Shown: in pieces, positions 1-8,865 of the stretch | How positions within the stretch are numbered: the first letter of the stretch is position 1 | Layout: each line of letters starts with the position of its first letter | Source: an uncultured Bacteroides sp. | Lineage (GTDB): Bacteria; Bacteroidota; Bacteroidia; Bacteroidales; Bacteroidaceae | DNA: 64,000 nucleotides | Assembly (NCBI GenBank): GCA_900555635.1 | Contig: USLU01000014.1 | Location: 38,351-102,350, forward strand | Reading direction: 5' to 3' | The notes under the pieces: generated by a model | The model's database searches: none | What the model saw: the letters and a program-made list of their open reading frames with translations, nothing else | Told to the model about the DNA's origin: nothing | Position numbers and translations under genes: made by a program

Positions 1-3000
1 AGCACAGAATCGTATAGTTCGCGGTACTGTAGTTGATCAAACGGGTGAAACTGTTATTGGAGCCAATGTTCGGGTGAATGGTACCACTCGAGGAGTCATT
101 ACTGATATCAATGGTGAATTTGAAATAGCTGCCGATGCAAAAGAAAAGCTGACAATCTCTTTTATCGGTTATCTTGACGCAGTCGTTACGGCAGATAAAA
201 CCAACTTAAAAATCATACTTAAGGAAGACAATCAAACTTTGGATGAGGTTGTCGTTGTTGGTTATGGTACGCAGAAGAAAGCGACACTGACGGGTGCGGT
301 TTCTGCTATTAACAACAAAGAAATAGCCGTTACAAAGAATGAGAATGTGGTGAATATGCTCTCGGGTAAAGTGCCTGGTGTGCGTATTTCGCAGAAGAGT
401 TCTCAGCCTGGTGAGTTTGACAACTCTATTGATATTCGTGGTATGGGTGAACCGTTGATCGTGGTTGATGGAATTCCTCGTGATAAAGCTTACTTCTCTC
501 GTATGGATGCCAATGAAATTGATAATGTATCTGTATTGAAAGATGCTTCTGCTGCTATTTATGGTGTGCGTGCTGCTAATGGTGTTATTTTGGTCACCAC
601 CAAACATGGTGATGATTCAAATGGTAAGTTCGACATTACATTCTCTGCTAATTATGGTTGGCAGCAGTTCCTTTATATACCGCAAACGGCAAGTGCGGCA
701 GACCATATGTTACTAATCAACGAAAAATTCTATAATGCATTTGGTGACAATACTTACCCCAACCGCACTCCTGCTAAATATACCTGGCAGGACATGATGG
801 AGTATAGTACCGGAAAGAAGAAAAGTACGAATTGGACAAAAGAATTGTTCAATGATAACGTTCCGCAACAACTCTATAATGTTAGCGTGAATGGTGGATC
901 TGAGAAGGTTAATTACTTTTTTAATCTTGGTTATCAGAAACAAGAAGGTTCCTACAAAAGTGGCTCTTTGAATTACGATCGTTGGAATTTCCGTAGCAAC
1001 GTTGATGCTAAAATAACCAAGGGCTTGAAAGCTACTGTACAGATTAGTGGTTATATGGACGAAAAGAATCAGCCATTTACTGATATATGGTCTGTATATA
1101 AGAAAGCTTGGACATATAGACCAACTTCCGAGGCTTATGTAGGCGGCGATCATAACTATCCTGCTTGGGACAGTGAAATGGGAGAACCCGAAAACCCGGT
1201 AGCTGCTATCAACAGTGATCTTACTGGTTATCGCCGTGAGAAACGTTACAATTTTAATGGCGCTTTGACATTGACCTATGATATTCCAGGTGTGAAGGGA
1301 TTGAATGCAAAGGCCTTTTATAGCTACGACTATTATACCACCAATAATACGAGTTATAAGCGTGCTTACAAATTGTATAACATGCGTGAAGACGGTACGA
1401 TGGAAAGCTTTGAACGCAATGCCGACAGTAATTTAAGACGTAATACTGACCCTAGTTATGGAACAGTGATGCAGCTTTCATTGAACTATGCCCGTAAGTT
1501 TGGCGATCATAATATAGGCGCTATGGTACTGTTTGAAGAGCAGTATAACAATTGGGACAATTTCTATGCACAACGTGTCATGCAGTTGGATGGCGAATAT
1601 CTGATTTATGGTGAGGAAAAGGATCAGATAGGTTCGATGGGAAGTGCCTGGGATAAAACTCGTCAAGCTCTGGTGGGTAGAGTGAACTACGATTATAAAG
1701 GACGGTATATGGTAGATTGGGCTTTCCGTTACGATGGTTCTTCTAGCTTCCCAAAGGGTGCGCGTTGGGGATTCTTCCCGTCCGTGTCTGCCGGTTGGCG
1801 TGTGAGTGAAGAAGCTTTTATGAAAGAATGGATACCTTTTCTTACTAATTTGAAAATTCGTGGTTCATACGGAAAAATGGGTGATGATGGTGATGCCAGA
1901 CATTATCCTGAGACTGTGGTAGCCTATAATATAGAGAAAGATAAAATCGGATGGTTTTACAATAATGCGTTAATGGCTGGTGTTGCCGCAACTGCTGTTC
2001 CTAATCCTGATTTGACATGGTATACTGCCGAAACCTATAACCTTGGCTTGGATTTTGATTTTTGGAATCAAAAACTGAGTGGTACATTTGAAGTGTTCAA
2101 ACGTAAGCGTAGTGGTTTGCTTGCTACAGCTTCAACTGTTATTCCGAGTACAGTAGGCGCTTCATTACCGCAAGAAAACCTGGATAGTGACCAAACCTTC
2201 GGTTGGGAAATTAGTTTGAACCATCGAAATAGAGTGGCAGGAGTGAACTATTGGTTAGGTGGACAGATTTCTGCCACGAAGAACCGTTGGGACTATCGCC
2301 AGGACAGTCAGGCTAGCAACTCTATGGATGCATGGCGTCGTCGGGATGTATCGGGACGTAATAAAGATATCTGGTTCTCTTACGAAGAAGGCGGACGTTT
2401 CACTAGCTATGATCAAATACGTTATCATAATATTACTGGTGGCGGATATGGTCAGGGAACATTGCCGGGTGACTATTACTATAAAGATTGGAACGGTGAC
2501 GGTGTAATCAATGATGATGATAAACATCCTATGGCAACTTATAATCTACCAGTCTTTAACTATGGTATTGTGATGGGAGCTGAATGGAAAGGGATTGATC
2601 TTTCTCTGAACTGGCAAGGTGCAGCTGGCGTGTACAATTCTTATACAGAGGTGTTTACAGAAGTAGGTCCATTTAATGGTGGTGCAGTGTTGGATATTTA
2701 CCTGGATCGCTGGCACACAGTTAATCCTAGTGATGACCCCTGGAATCCGAATACTCAATGGGTGTCAGGTCTTTACCCAGCCACAGGACATAGTTTCAGC
2801 GATGCGGGGACAGGTATCAAGAATACCTCTTATCTGCGTTTGAAAACTCTGGAAGTTGGTTATACACTGCCTAAAACTTGGTTGGCTAAATCAGGAATTA
2901 AGGATCTTCGTGTTTATTTCAATGCTTACAATCTATTGACTTTTACAGGTCTGGATAACATTGATCCTGAACGTCCCGGTGCCAGAGGTGGTGTAAACGA

Positions 3001-3082
3001 AGATCCTAATAAAGATAGTGTCTTGTTCTACAATTACCCTGTGAACCGTACACTTAACATTGGTGCAACAATCAAATTCTAA
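1..3082 (+). CDS. SusC-like TonB-dependent outer-membrane receptor (5' end outside window)
   Basis: The reading frame is already open at base 2, so the start codon and signal peptide lie upstream. Visible first is a carboxypeptidase-regulatory-like domain (motif DINGEFEI). It is followed by the plug segment beginning DEVVVVGYGTQKKATLTGAV with the SusC hallmark SVLKDASAAIYGVRAANGV, then a long beta-barrel ending in Phe (IGATIKF), as usual for outer-membrane proteins. The family imports oligosaccharides in a TonB-driven way together with a SusD lid. SusD follows after 17 bp and a DUF3823 lipoprotein after that, making a three-gene import module. The sequence resembles the PUL C SusC (49068-52160) more than the PUL B one: it shares TKNEN, DIRGMG/LG and DGIPRD motifs at the same places. 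The substrate cannot be read from the sequence. Confidence 0.97.
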   Translation, partial: AQNRIVRGTVVDQTGETVIGANVRVNGTTRGVITDINGEFEIAADAKEKLTISFIGYLDAVVTADKTNLKIILKEDNQTLDEVVVVGYGTQKKATLTGAVSAINNKEIAVTKNENVVNMLSGKVPGVRISQKSSQPGEFDNSIDIRGMGEPLIVVDGIPRDKAYFSRMDANEIDNVSVLKDASAAIYGVRAANGVILVTTKHGDDSNGKFDITFSANYGWQQFLYIPQTASAADHMLLINEKFYNAFGDNTYPNRTPAKYTWQDMMEYSTGKKKSTNWTKELFNDNVPQQLYNVSVNGGSEKVNYFFNLGYQKQEGSYKSGSLNYDRWNFRSNVDAKITKGLKATVQISGYMDEKNQPFTDIWSVYKKAWTYRPTSEAYVGGDHNYPAWDSEMGEPENPVAAINSDLTGYRREKRYNFNGALTLTYDIPGVKGLNAKAFYSYDYYTTNNTSYKRAYKLYNMREDGTMESFERNADSNLRRNTDPSYGTVMQLSLNYARKFGDHNIGAMVLFEEQYNNWDNFYAQRVMQLDGEYLIYGEEKDQIGSMGSAWDKTRQALVGRVNYDYKGRYMVDWAFRYDGSSSFPKGARWGFFPSVSAGWRVSEEAFMKEWIPFLTNLKIRGSYGKMGDDGDARHYPETVVAYNIEKDKIGWFYNNALMAGVAATAVPNPDLTWYTAETYNLGLDFDFWNQKLSGTFEVFKRKRSGLLATASTVIPSTVGASLPQENLDSDQTFGWEISLNHRNRVAGVNYWLGGQISATKNRWDYRQDSQASNSMDAWRRRDVSGRNKDIWFSYEEGGRFTSYDQIRYHNITGGGYGQGTLPGDYYYKDWNGDGVINDDDKHPMATYNLPVFNYGIVMGAEWKGIDLSLNWQGAAGVYNSYTEVFTEVGPFNGGAVLDIYLDRWHTVNPSDDPWNPNTQWVSGLYPATGHSFSDAGTGIKNTSYLRLKTLEVGYTLPKTWLAKSGIKDLRVYFNAYNLLTFTGLDNIDPERPGARGGVNEDPNKDSVLFYNYPVNRTLNIGATIKF

Positions 3083-3099
3083 AAATAAATAGATAGAAT

Positions 3100-5085
3100 A
3101 TGAAAACATTGAAATATATATTTGCAGCAGCTGCATTGGGATTTACGGTAACTTCCTGCTATGATTTGGATTTGGAACCGAAAGGACTTATCTATGAAAA
3201 TGTGCTGTTTCAATCAGATAATGGTATCAAGAAATATCTTGCTTTGGTGTACCAGGATCTTCCTATAGAAGATTTTAATTATTGTCAGAATGGTGATGAT
3301 AAAGGGTATGCAACAGTTAATTCCAGTGGATGGCATGGTGGTAACAGATGGCAGGCTCAAAAAGGTAGTCCGGCATCTTGTGCCGCTGAGGCAGCCGGTC
3401 GCGGAACTTCCTATGGCGATGGTTGGGGCTATTGGCCTTATGACCGCATCCGTGATATCAACAACATGCTGGAGCAGCTACCTAATTATCGTAATTTTTA
3501 TAAGGAAGTAGATTACAATGCGTATTTGGGTGAAGCCCGTTTCTTGCGTGCATTCTACTATTTTGGAATTGTGAAACGTTATGGCGGCATACCCATTGTG
3601 GACAAGGTGCTTGATCCTAAAGCACCAGTCGAGGAGTTACGACAACCGCGTAATACGGAGTATGACTGTTGGAAGTTCATTTATGAGGATTTGAAGTTTG
3701 CTATGGAGAATGCTACCGATTCTAAGAAGGAGGTTGGACGTGCAAACCGCTATGCAGCGGCAGCATTGATGTCTCGTGCTATGTTGTATGCAGGTTCCAT
3801 TGCCAAATACAATCAGTACACGGCTGTTACTGGTCCGGCTGTTTCGGCAGGGCTGATGGGTATGCCTGCAGACAAGGCACAGGAATTTTTCCAGTACTCT
3901 TATGATGCGTGTAAATTCTTACAAGAAGCCGGATTTAAACTTCATACTGGTGGCGATAAGGAAAAAGCCTATACGGAGGTATTCTTGAGTCCGTATACAG
4001 ATGAAGATATCATGGTTAAACAGTATGGTCCTACTCCACCTACTCCTACCAATACTAGCTTGTTCCACTGTTGGGACTGTATGATATTGCCGAAAGGTGA
4101 AGGACTTTCTGGCGACGTTGGTGCTGCGCTTCAACCTGCTTGGGAAATTATGGGACTTTATGAGATGCCAGCCATCACTGATACAGAAACCGGTAAGCCG
4201 ATACGCTTTAATAACGTGACCGATCTTTGGAATACAGATAAAATGGAGGCAAGATGTCGTGCTAATTTCTATTTTACTGGAATGACTGAATCTATGTCTG
4301 GTACGGTATTAGACTTTCAGGGTGGTGTATACAAAAGCTATCCGGGTACTGCTGCCGACGGTACTGCTGAGACGCAGGGAAGTGTCAACGATTATACCAA
4401 TCAATATCGTGTAAGGGCATCTCAACCAGGTGAGTACAAGGAAATTAATGGTGTGAAAGTAAAAGTTAGTGGCTTGCATGGTCTAGCCGAAGGTACTGGT
4501 GATGAAGGTTATTCTCGTATGGGAGCTAGCATCCGTAAGTACGTGCAGGCAGAGGGAAGCAATGCCCGCGTGTTCTTCACTAACTATCAGCCTTGGAAAG
4601 TATTCCGTTATGGTGAAATTCTGTTGAACTGGGCAGAAGCTGCTTATGAATTGGGTCTGATTACTGGTAATGAAGATTTGAAAGCAGAAGCTTTCGAATA
4701 TATTAATGAAATCCGTGACCGTGCGGGTGCCAGCCAGCATAAGATGGTTGCCAATCCGGTAGATGTAGGTTCCGAAATCTATGGTTTCGCAATCGATGAG
4801 AATCTACAATACATCCGTGACGAACGTGCTCGTGAACTTTGTTTCGAAAATCATCGCTTGTTCGATATTCGACGTTGGAGAGTGGCTGACATTATGTTCC
4901 AGAATGGTGTATATACTCACACATTACTTCCATATCTGGTTCTCGATGAAAACAAATGGATATTCTTGAACGAAGTAGAACGTGAAGGTCGTAAAGTAAC
5001 CTTTGACAAACGTCATTATTATGAACAGATTCCGGGTGGTGAAATCAATAAGAACCCGTTATTGATTCGTAATGATGGTTATTAA
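3100..5085 (+). CDS. SusD/RagB-family surface glycan-binding lipoprotein
   Basis: This 661-residue protein has a lipoprotein signal with Cys20 (GFTVTSC), which would anchor it at the cell surface. SusD/RagB features include the TPR-like N-terminal half with LGEARFLRAFYYFGIVKRYGGIPI and the C-terminal part with EILLNWAEAAYELG, INEIRDRAGA and RDERARELCFENHRLFDIRRWR (given here in pieces). The end YYEQIPGGEINKNPLL is typical of the class. It forms the lid over the preceding SusC and binds the glycan. The pairing with SusC (17-bp gap) and the following DUF3823 lipoprotein is repeated in PUL C, whose SusD is clearly related (both end in QIP-GEI-KNP). Confidence 0.96.
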   Translation: MKTLKYIFAAAALGFTVTSCYDLDLEPKGLIYENVLFQSDNGIKKYLALVYQDLPIEDFNYCQNGDDKGYATVNSSGWHGGNRWQAQKGSPASCAAEAAGRGTSYGDGWGYWPYDRIRDINNMLEQLPNYRNFYKEVDYNAYLGEARFLRAFYYFGIVKRYGGIPIVDKVLDPKAPVEELRQPRNTEYDCWKFIYEDLKFAMENATDSKKEVGRANRYAAAALMSRAMLYAGSIAKYNQYTAVTGPAVSAGLMGMPADKAQEFFQYSYDACKFLQEAGFKLHTGGDKEKAYTEVFLSPYTDEDIMVKQYGPTPPTPTNTSLFHCWDCMILPKGEGLSGDVGAALQPAWEIMGLYEMPAITDTETGKPIRFNNVTDLWNTDKMEARCRANFYFTGMTESMSGTVLDFQGGVYKSYPGTAADGTAETQGSVNDYTNQYRVRASQPGEYKEINGVKVKVSGLHGLAEGTGDEGYSRMGASIRKYVQAEGSNARVFFTNYQPWKVFRYGEILLNWAEAAYELGLITGNEDLKAEAFEYINEIRDRAGASQHKMVANPVDVGSEIYGFAIDENLQYIRDERARELCFENHRLFDIRRWRVADIMFQNGVYTHTLLPYLVLDENKWIFLNEVEREGRKVTFDKRHYYEQIPGGEINKNPLLIRNDGY

Positions 5086-5113
5086 TGGAACATTGTCTAA
5101 TAAAAGTATTGAT

Positions 5114-5842
5114 ATGAAAAAGTTTATATATAGTTTATTATTTGGTACTTCGGCATTGCTGATGGCATCATGCATGGAAGTGGATAATTTCGATGCTCCC
5201 GATTGCCATTTCTATGGAAAGGTGATAGACTCTACTACTGGCGAAGGTATTGTTTCCGACCGTGGAGATTGTCACATCCGTATATGGGAAATGAGTTATA
5301 AAGTTAATCCCGGTAGTCAGGATCTTGTTATTAAGGAAGATGGTACGTTCAACAATACCAAACTTTTTTCCGGTACATACGATATGGTGCCGGAAGGGTC
5401 TTGGTGGCCGGCGGATACTATCCGTGTAGGTATTGGCAAAAAAGCTACCCAGAATTTTGAGGTAACTCCTTATCTAAAGTTGTTTGATTTTCAAACAAAA
5501 CTTGTGGGTACTACACTCACCATGTCTTGCCGTTTGGACGCTCCGGTGAAAGAAGGACTTCCTCAGATTATGGAGGTTCGTCCGTTCCTCAGTCTCAACA
5601 GCTTCTGTGGCGCTTCTAATTGTATTAGTTATTATAATTCGAGTACATTTAAGATTAATGTCATGAAGAATTGGGACAAGATTGATAAGGCGGAAGATGG
5701 TAAAAGTATAACATTTACTACGGTTGATTTGCCTGTGAAACCAGGATATACCTACTTCGTTCGTATGGGGGCCAAGGTGAAAGATAAATTTGAAAAGTTC
5801 AATTATACAGAAATAGTAAAGATAGAAGTTCCTAACGAATAG
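5114..5842 (+). CDS. DUF3823 domain lipoprotein (PUL accessory surface protein)
   Basis: The ATG at 5114 is preferred over an in-frame ATG at 5072. It gives a clean lipoprotein signal (MKKFIYSLLFGTSALLMASC, Cys20), whereas the 5072 start would overlap the susD end and add a hydrophilic leader. The protein is 242 residues. The first half (about 25-130) has an Ig-like/transthyretin-like look, with FYGKVIDSTTGEGI and DGTFNNTKLFSGTYDMVPEG. The second half (about 135-240) is another beta-sandwich ending in KVKDKFEKFNYTEIVKI. This matches the two-domain DUF3823 family found next to SusC/SusD, thought to be surface glycan-binding or accessory proteins. A strong terminator hairpin follows at 5876. 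The PUL C counterpart is at 46354-47085. Confidence 0.85.
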   Translation: MKKFIYSLLFGTSALLMASCMEVDNFDAPDCHFYGKVIDSTTGEGIVSDRGDCHIRIWEMSYKVNPGSQDLVIKEDGTFNNTKLFSGTYDMVPEGSWWPADTIRVGIGKKATQNFEVTPYLKLFDFQTKLVGTTLTMSCRLDAPVKEGLPQIMEVRPFLSLNSFCGASNCISYYNSSTFKINVMKNWDKIDKAEDGKSITFTTVDLPVKPGYTYFVRMGAKVKDKFEKFNYTEIVKIEVPNE

Positions 5843-5875
5843 CTTTATTGAAGGTAACAAGATTGTAATTAATGT

Positions 5876-5918
5876 GCCGGAAGGGGAGACTAATGTTTAT
5901 TCTTCCGGCCTTTTTCTT
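5876..5918 (+). terminator. Intrinsic terminator/attenuator after the SusC-SusD-DUF3823 module
   Basis: A perfect 8-bp GC-rich stem, GCCGGAAG (5876-5883) and CTTCCGGC (5902-5909), has an 18-nt loop and is followed by CTTTTTCTT. It lies 33 bp after the DUF3823 stop and before the GH99-like gene, so it would partly or fully separate the import module from the enzyme genes. Confidence 0.85.
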
Positions 5919-5936
5919 AACCAATAAAATAGAGAA

Positions 5937-7457
5937 ATGAAACAAAAGAATATATATAACTTACTGTTGTGTGCTCTTTTCGCATGTACAGTTTCTTGTG
6001 GTAGTGGCGACGATGACGTTATTCCTCCAGCTATAGAGCCCGATAAACCGGACAAACCGACTCCTGAGGATGTTTATAATAAGCCTGAGTTTACCCTCCA
6101 TGAAGACGGCAAGCCGTTTGATACCTACCGTGGATTGGTAATGGCGGGTTATTAGGGATGGTTCGGAGCACCGGGTGATGGATGCAGTCATAGCAATGCA
6201 GAAAATACAGCCTGGTATCACTACCGTGAAAGTGAAGTGTTCAAACCGGGCGTTTTACAGAACTCCATTGATATGTGGCCCGATATGTCTGAATATACCA
6301 AGAAATATACGCCGGGTGTTGATGGTCCTGCCGGTCGTTCCGCCAAGTTCACTTTACCCAACGGAGAGGCGGCACAAGTGTATAGCGCATATGATGAATC
6401 AAGTGTATTGCTTCACTTCAAGTGGATGCAGCAATATGGCGTCGATGGTGTCTTTATGCAACGTTTTGTGGGCGAGGTAATCAATAATCCTGATGGTAAA
6501 GATCACTTTGACATGGTGTTGAAACATGCGATGAAAGGAAGTAACCAGTACCAACGTGCTATCAGTGTGATGTACGACTTGGGTGGATATATGGAGAATA
6601 ACCGTGATGAAAGCGCGTTGCTGGCAGATGCACAGGCAATTATGGATTTGTATAATCTGAAAGATCGCAACCAGCAGAAGTTCTACCTTTATGAAGAAGG
6701 TAAACCGTTGCTTGCCCTTTGGGGAGTGGGTTTCGATGAGAAGCCTTTCAATGCAGACAACATTGCCAGCCTGATAACAGCGTTGAAAGCTCAGGGATGG
6801 AGTATTATGTTGGGTGTGAACGACGATTGGCGTACACATAACTCCACCAAATGGCCACGTGCCAAATACACAGAGGTAGTTAAGAGTGCTAACATTATCT
6901 TCCCTTGGTTTGTAGGCCGATATGGTTCGATAGCCGACTATAACAATGATCGTAAACCAAAGATTGATGCGGACATTAAATGGTGTAAGGAGAATGGGGT
7001 ACACTATGCTCCTCACTGTTTCCCTGGTGGCGCTGACTTGAATATGCACCCGAATAATGGGGTGGTGGCTCGTTTGGGCGGAAAGTTCTTCTGGGAACAG
7101 ATTTATGGTGGAATCAAGCTGGGAGCAGAGATGATTTACGTCGCAATGTTCGATGAAATAGATGAAGGTACTGCTATCTACAAATGCCTGAACAAGAAAG
7201 ATGTTCCGAGTAATGTTCCTGAAAAGGATTACTATGTGTGGTATAACCAAAAGACCGGCGGTTATGGCCGTGGTGCAACTGCCGTGGACGAAAGCACACT
7301 TGGTGGAGGCTGGTGTAAGAAGGCAAGTGAACTGAATATTGTCTTCCAAGGAATCGAGGATGATCTGCCTACCGATCATTACCTTTGGCTCACCGGACAA
7401 GCACGCAAGATGCTTCGCGGTGAAGTGCCTTTGAAGAATGCTTGGCCGGCACGATAG
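5937..7457 (+). pseudogene. GH99-like (GH71/99-type) lipoprotein interrupted by an in-frame amber codon
   Basis: Reading straight from ATG 5937 to TAG 7455-7457 gives a 506-codon frame with a single internal stop, TAG at 6153-6155 (codon 73). Translation on both sides stays in one frame. The N-terminal part has a lipoprotein signal (Cys21) and an acidic/proline linker, then RGLVMAGY-stop-GWFGAPGDG. In GH99/GH71-like proteins this block normally reads GYQGWF, so a CAG-to-TAG change explains the stop. The rest looks intact, including the FDEIDEGTA block. Its two Glu, three residues apart (codons 407 and 410), match the spacing of the GH99 catalytic pair (Glu333/Glu336 in the Bacteroides endo-alpha-mannanase). 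GH99 enzymes are endo-alpha-mannosidases or mannanases; members of the broader GH71/99-like group are mostly uncharacterised. Any restart, such as the GTG at 6237, would lose the signal peptide and the GYQGWF strand. TAG also ends neighbouring genes (5840, 16913), so general recoding is unlikely. Confidence 0.85.
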
Positions 7458-7500
7458 CTGGCTATTACGCTCCGTCTAAATACAAAACTATAATTTACGT

Positions 7501-8457
7501 ATGAAAAATGTTCTAACTACCTTGGCTGCCTTATCATTCACATTGATGGGGTGTAGCAGCCAAAAACAAATTGAAACAACGACTTTAGGTCCGAATCCTT
7601 TTATCACACACATGTATACTGCCGATCCTTCGGGACATGTGTGGGAAGACGGACGATTGTATGTGTACCCATCCCATGATATAGACCCGCCACGTGGATG
7701 TGACTTGATGGACCGCTATCATGTGTTCTCTACAGACGATATGGTACACTGGAAAGATCATGGAGAAATATTGAACTCCTCACAAGTACCTTGGGGACGC
7801 AAGGACGGTGGTTTTATGTGGGCGCCCGACTGTGCCTATAAAAACGGCATCTATTATTTCTACTTCCCCCATCCAAGTGGTGACGACTGGAATAAAACCT
7901 GGAAAGTAGGTGTCGCTACCAGCAAATATCCAGCCAAGGATTTTAAAGTACAGGGTTATATCGAAGACTTGGGCGATGCGTTTGCCATGATTGATCCGTG
8001 TGTCTTTGTAGATGATGACGGTCAGGCTTACTTTTACTATGGTGGCGGCGGTCGTTGCGTAGCTGCCAAACTGAAAGATAATATGATGGAGATAGCCGAA
8101 CCGTTGAAAACAATGGAAGGTTTGAAAGATTTCCATGAAGCTGCCTGGGTGCATAAAAGAAACGGTATCTATTACCTTTCTTATGCCGATAACCATTCCG
8201 AGAACAATAAAGGAGCTAATCGTTTGAACTATGCCACCAGTGATTCGCCTATGGGACCGTGGAAGTATCAGGGCGTTTATCTGGAACCTACGGGATGTGA
8301 TACCAGTCACGGCTCTATTGTTGAGTATAAAGGGGAGTGGTATGCTCTCTATCATAACTGTTCTATTTCAGGACGTGGAAACCTCCGTTCTATCTGTGTA
8401 GATAAACTGTATTACAATCCTGATGGCACAATACAGGTAGTGAAACAGACTAAGTAA
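7501..8457 (+). CDS. Glycoside hydrolase family 43 lipoprotein
   Basis: This 318-residue protein has a lipoprotein signal (TLMGC, Cys18) and a single five-bladed-propeller catalytic domain. The three GH43 acidic residues are recognisable: the general base Asp42 in MYTADPSGHVWEDGRLYVY, the pKa-modulating Asp165 in MIDPCVFVDDDGQ, and the general acid Glu213 in DFHEAAW. GH43 enzymes usually remove alpha-L-arabinofuranose or beta-xylose, some galactose; the subfamily and linkage cannot be assigned by eye. There is no accessory C-terminal domain. It lies 43 bp after the GH99-like pseudogene. It is a close paralogue of the GH43 at 13764-14747: long stretches such as GCDLMDRYHVFSTDDMV are identical. 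Confidence 0.93.
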   Translation: MKNVLTTLAALSFTLMGCSSQKQIETTTLGPNPFITHMYTADPSGHVWEDGRLYVYPSHDIDPPRGCDLMDRYHVFSTDDMVHWKDHGEILNSSQVPWGRKDGGFMWAPDCAYKNGIYYFYFPHPSGDDWNKTWKVGVATSKYPAKDFKVQGYIEDLGDAFAMIDPCVFVDDDGQAYFYYGGGGRCVAAKLKDNMMEIAEPLKTMEGLKDFHEAAWVHKRNGIYYLSYADNHSENNKGANRLNYATSDSPMGPWKYQGVYLEPTGCDTSHGSIVEYKGEWYALYHNCSISGRGNLRSICVDKLYYNPDGTIQVVKQTK

Positions 8458-8533
8458 TGTAGAAGCAAAGCTATATTACTCCTTGTTGTCTGCTTCATTA
8501 CTTCCTCTTTACTTCAAGGCTAGTTGTGATGCT

Positions 8534-8665
8534 GCACAAGATGGCATCTTATGTTGCACAAGATGGCATCTCATGCAACACAAGATGGCATCTTGTGCAG
8601 TCTTTCATTACGGGGTCGAGGTGATAAGGTTACGGCTTTGGCAGGATAAGGATAAGTGTTTCATT
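8534..8665. repeat. Degenerate tandem repeat, 22-bp period (array 1)
   Basis: Three near-identical units begin at 8534, 8556 and 8578 (core ACAAGATGGCATCT), exactly 22 bp apart. Each holds a dyad, AAGATG-G-CATCTT, centred at 8544, 8566 and 8588; the third is a full ACAAGATG-G-CATCTTGT palindrome. The same register continues more weakly: TTACGG occurs at 8608 and 8630 (22 bp), and GATAAGG at 8623 and 8645 (22 bp). A 22-bp period is not a multiple of three, so this is not a coding repeat. Confidence 0.85.
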
Positions 8666-8764
8666 GTTTCCATATTTGATGTCCGGCAGTTCTGTTTGAA
8701 TATAAGAGATACAGACTCGAAATACCTGATGTGCAAACAATGATGTTAAAAAAGATGTAATTCA

Positions 8765-8837
8765 CTATTAATTCGCATATTTAATCTGCTATTAATTCGA
8801 TTTTAAGTGAAACATAAACCCTATAATCCTATTTTTG
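8765..8837 (+). promoter_or_regulatory. Promoter of the GH92 gene with an upstream direct repeat
   Basis: TATTTTTG at 8830-8837 matches the Bacteroides -7 consensus TAnnTTTG, 28 bp before the GH92 ATG. The 11-mer CTATTAATTCG occurs at 8765-8775 and again at 8789-8799 (24-bp spacing), in the place expected for an activator or repressor site. No good -33 TTTG is present. Confidence 0.5.
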
Positions 8838-8865
8838 CTTCAGGAAATAATCAAAATAGTATATT

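Larger units (their letters stand above)
8458..8865. other. 408-bp non-coding gap in PUL A with a 22-bp-period repeat array and a promoter
   Basis: The gap between GH43 and GH92 holds the repeat array at 8534-8665, an 11-bp direct repeat at 8765 and 8789, and a Bacteroides-type -7 box at 8830. An 86-codon frame over 8483-8743 runs through the repeats and has no recognisable protein character, so I treat it as non-coding. Confidence 0.75.

Noticed and set aside
6399..7400. 333-codon open frame antisense to the GH99-like gene
   Set aside because: It overlaps a frame with clear family motifs; its composition looks like reverse-complement shadow coding, with no signal peptide or domain.
5937..7457. 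General amber-to-Gln recoding of the genome
   Set aside because: TAG serves as the natural terminator of DUF3823 (5840), of this same gene (7455) and of GH30-esterase (16913).
8483..8743. 86-codon open frame in the GH43-GH92 gap
   Set aside because: It runs through the 22-bp repeats, whose period is not a multiple of three, and shows no protein features.
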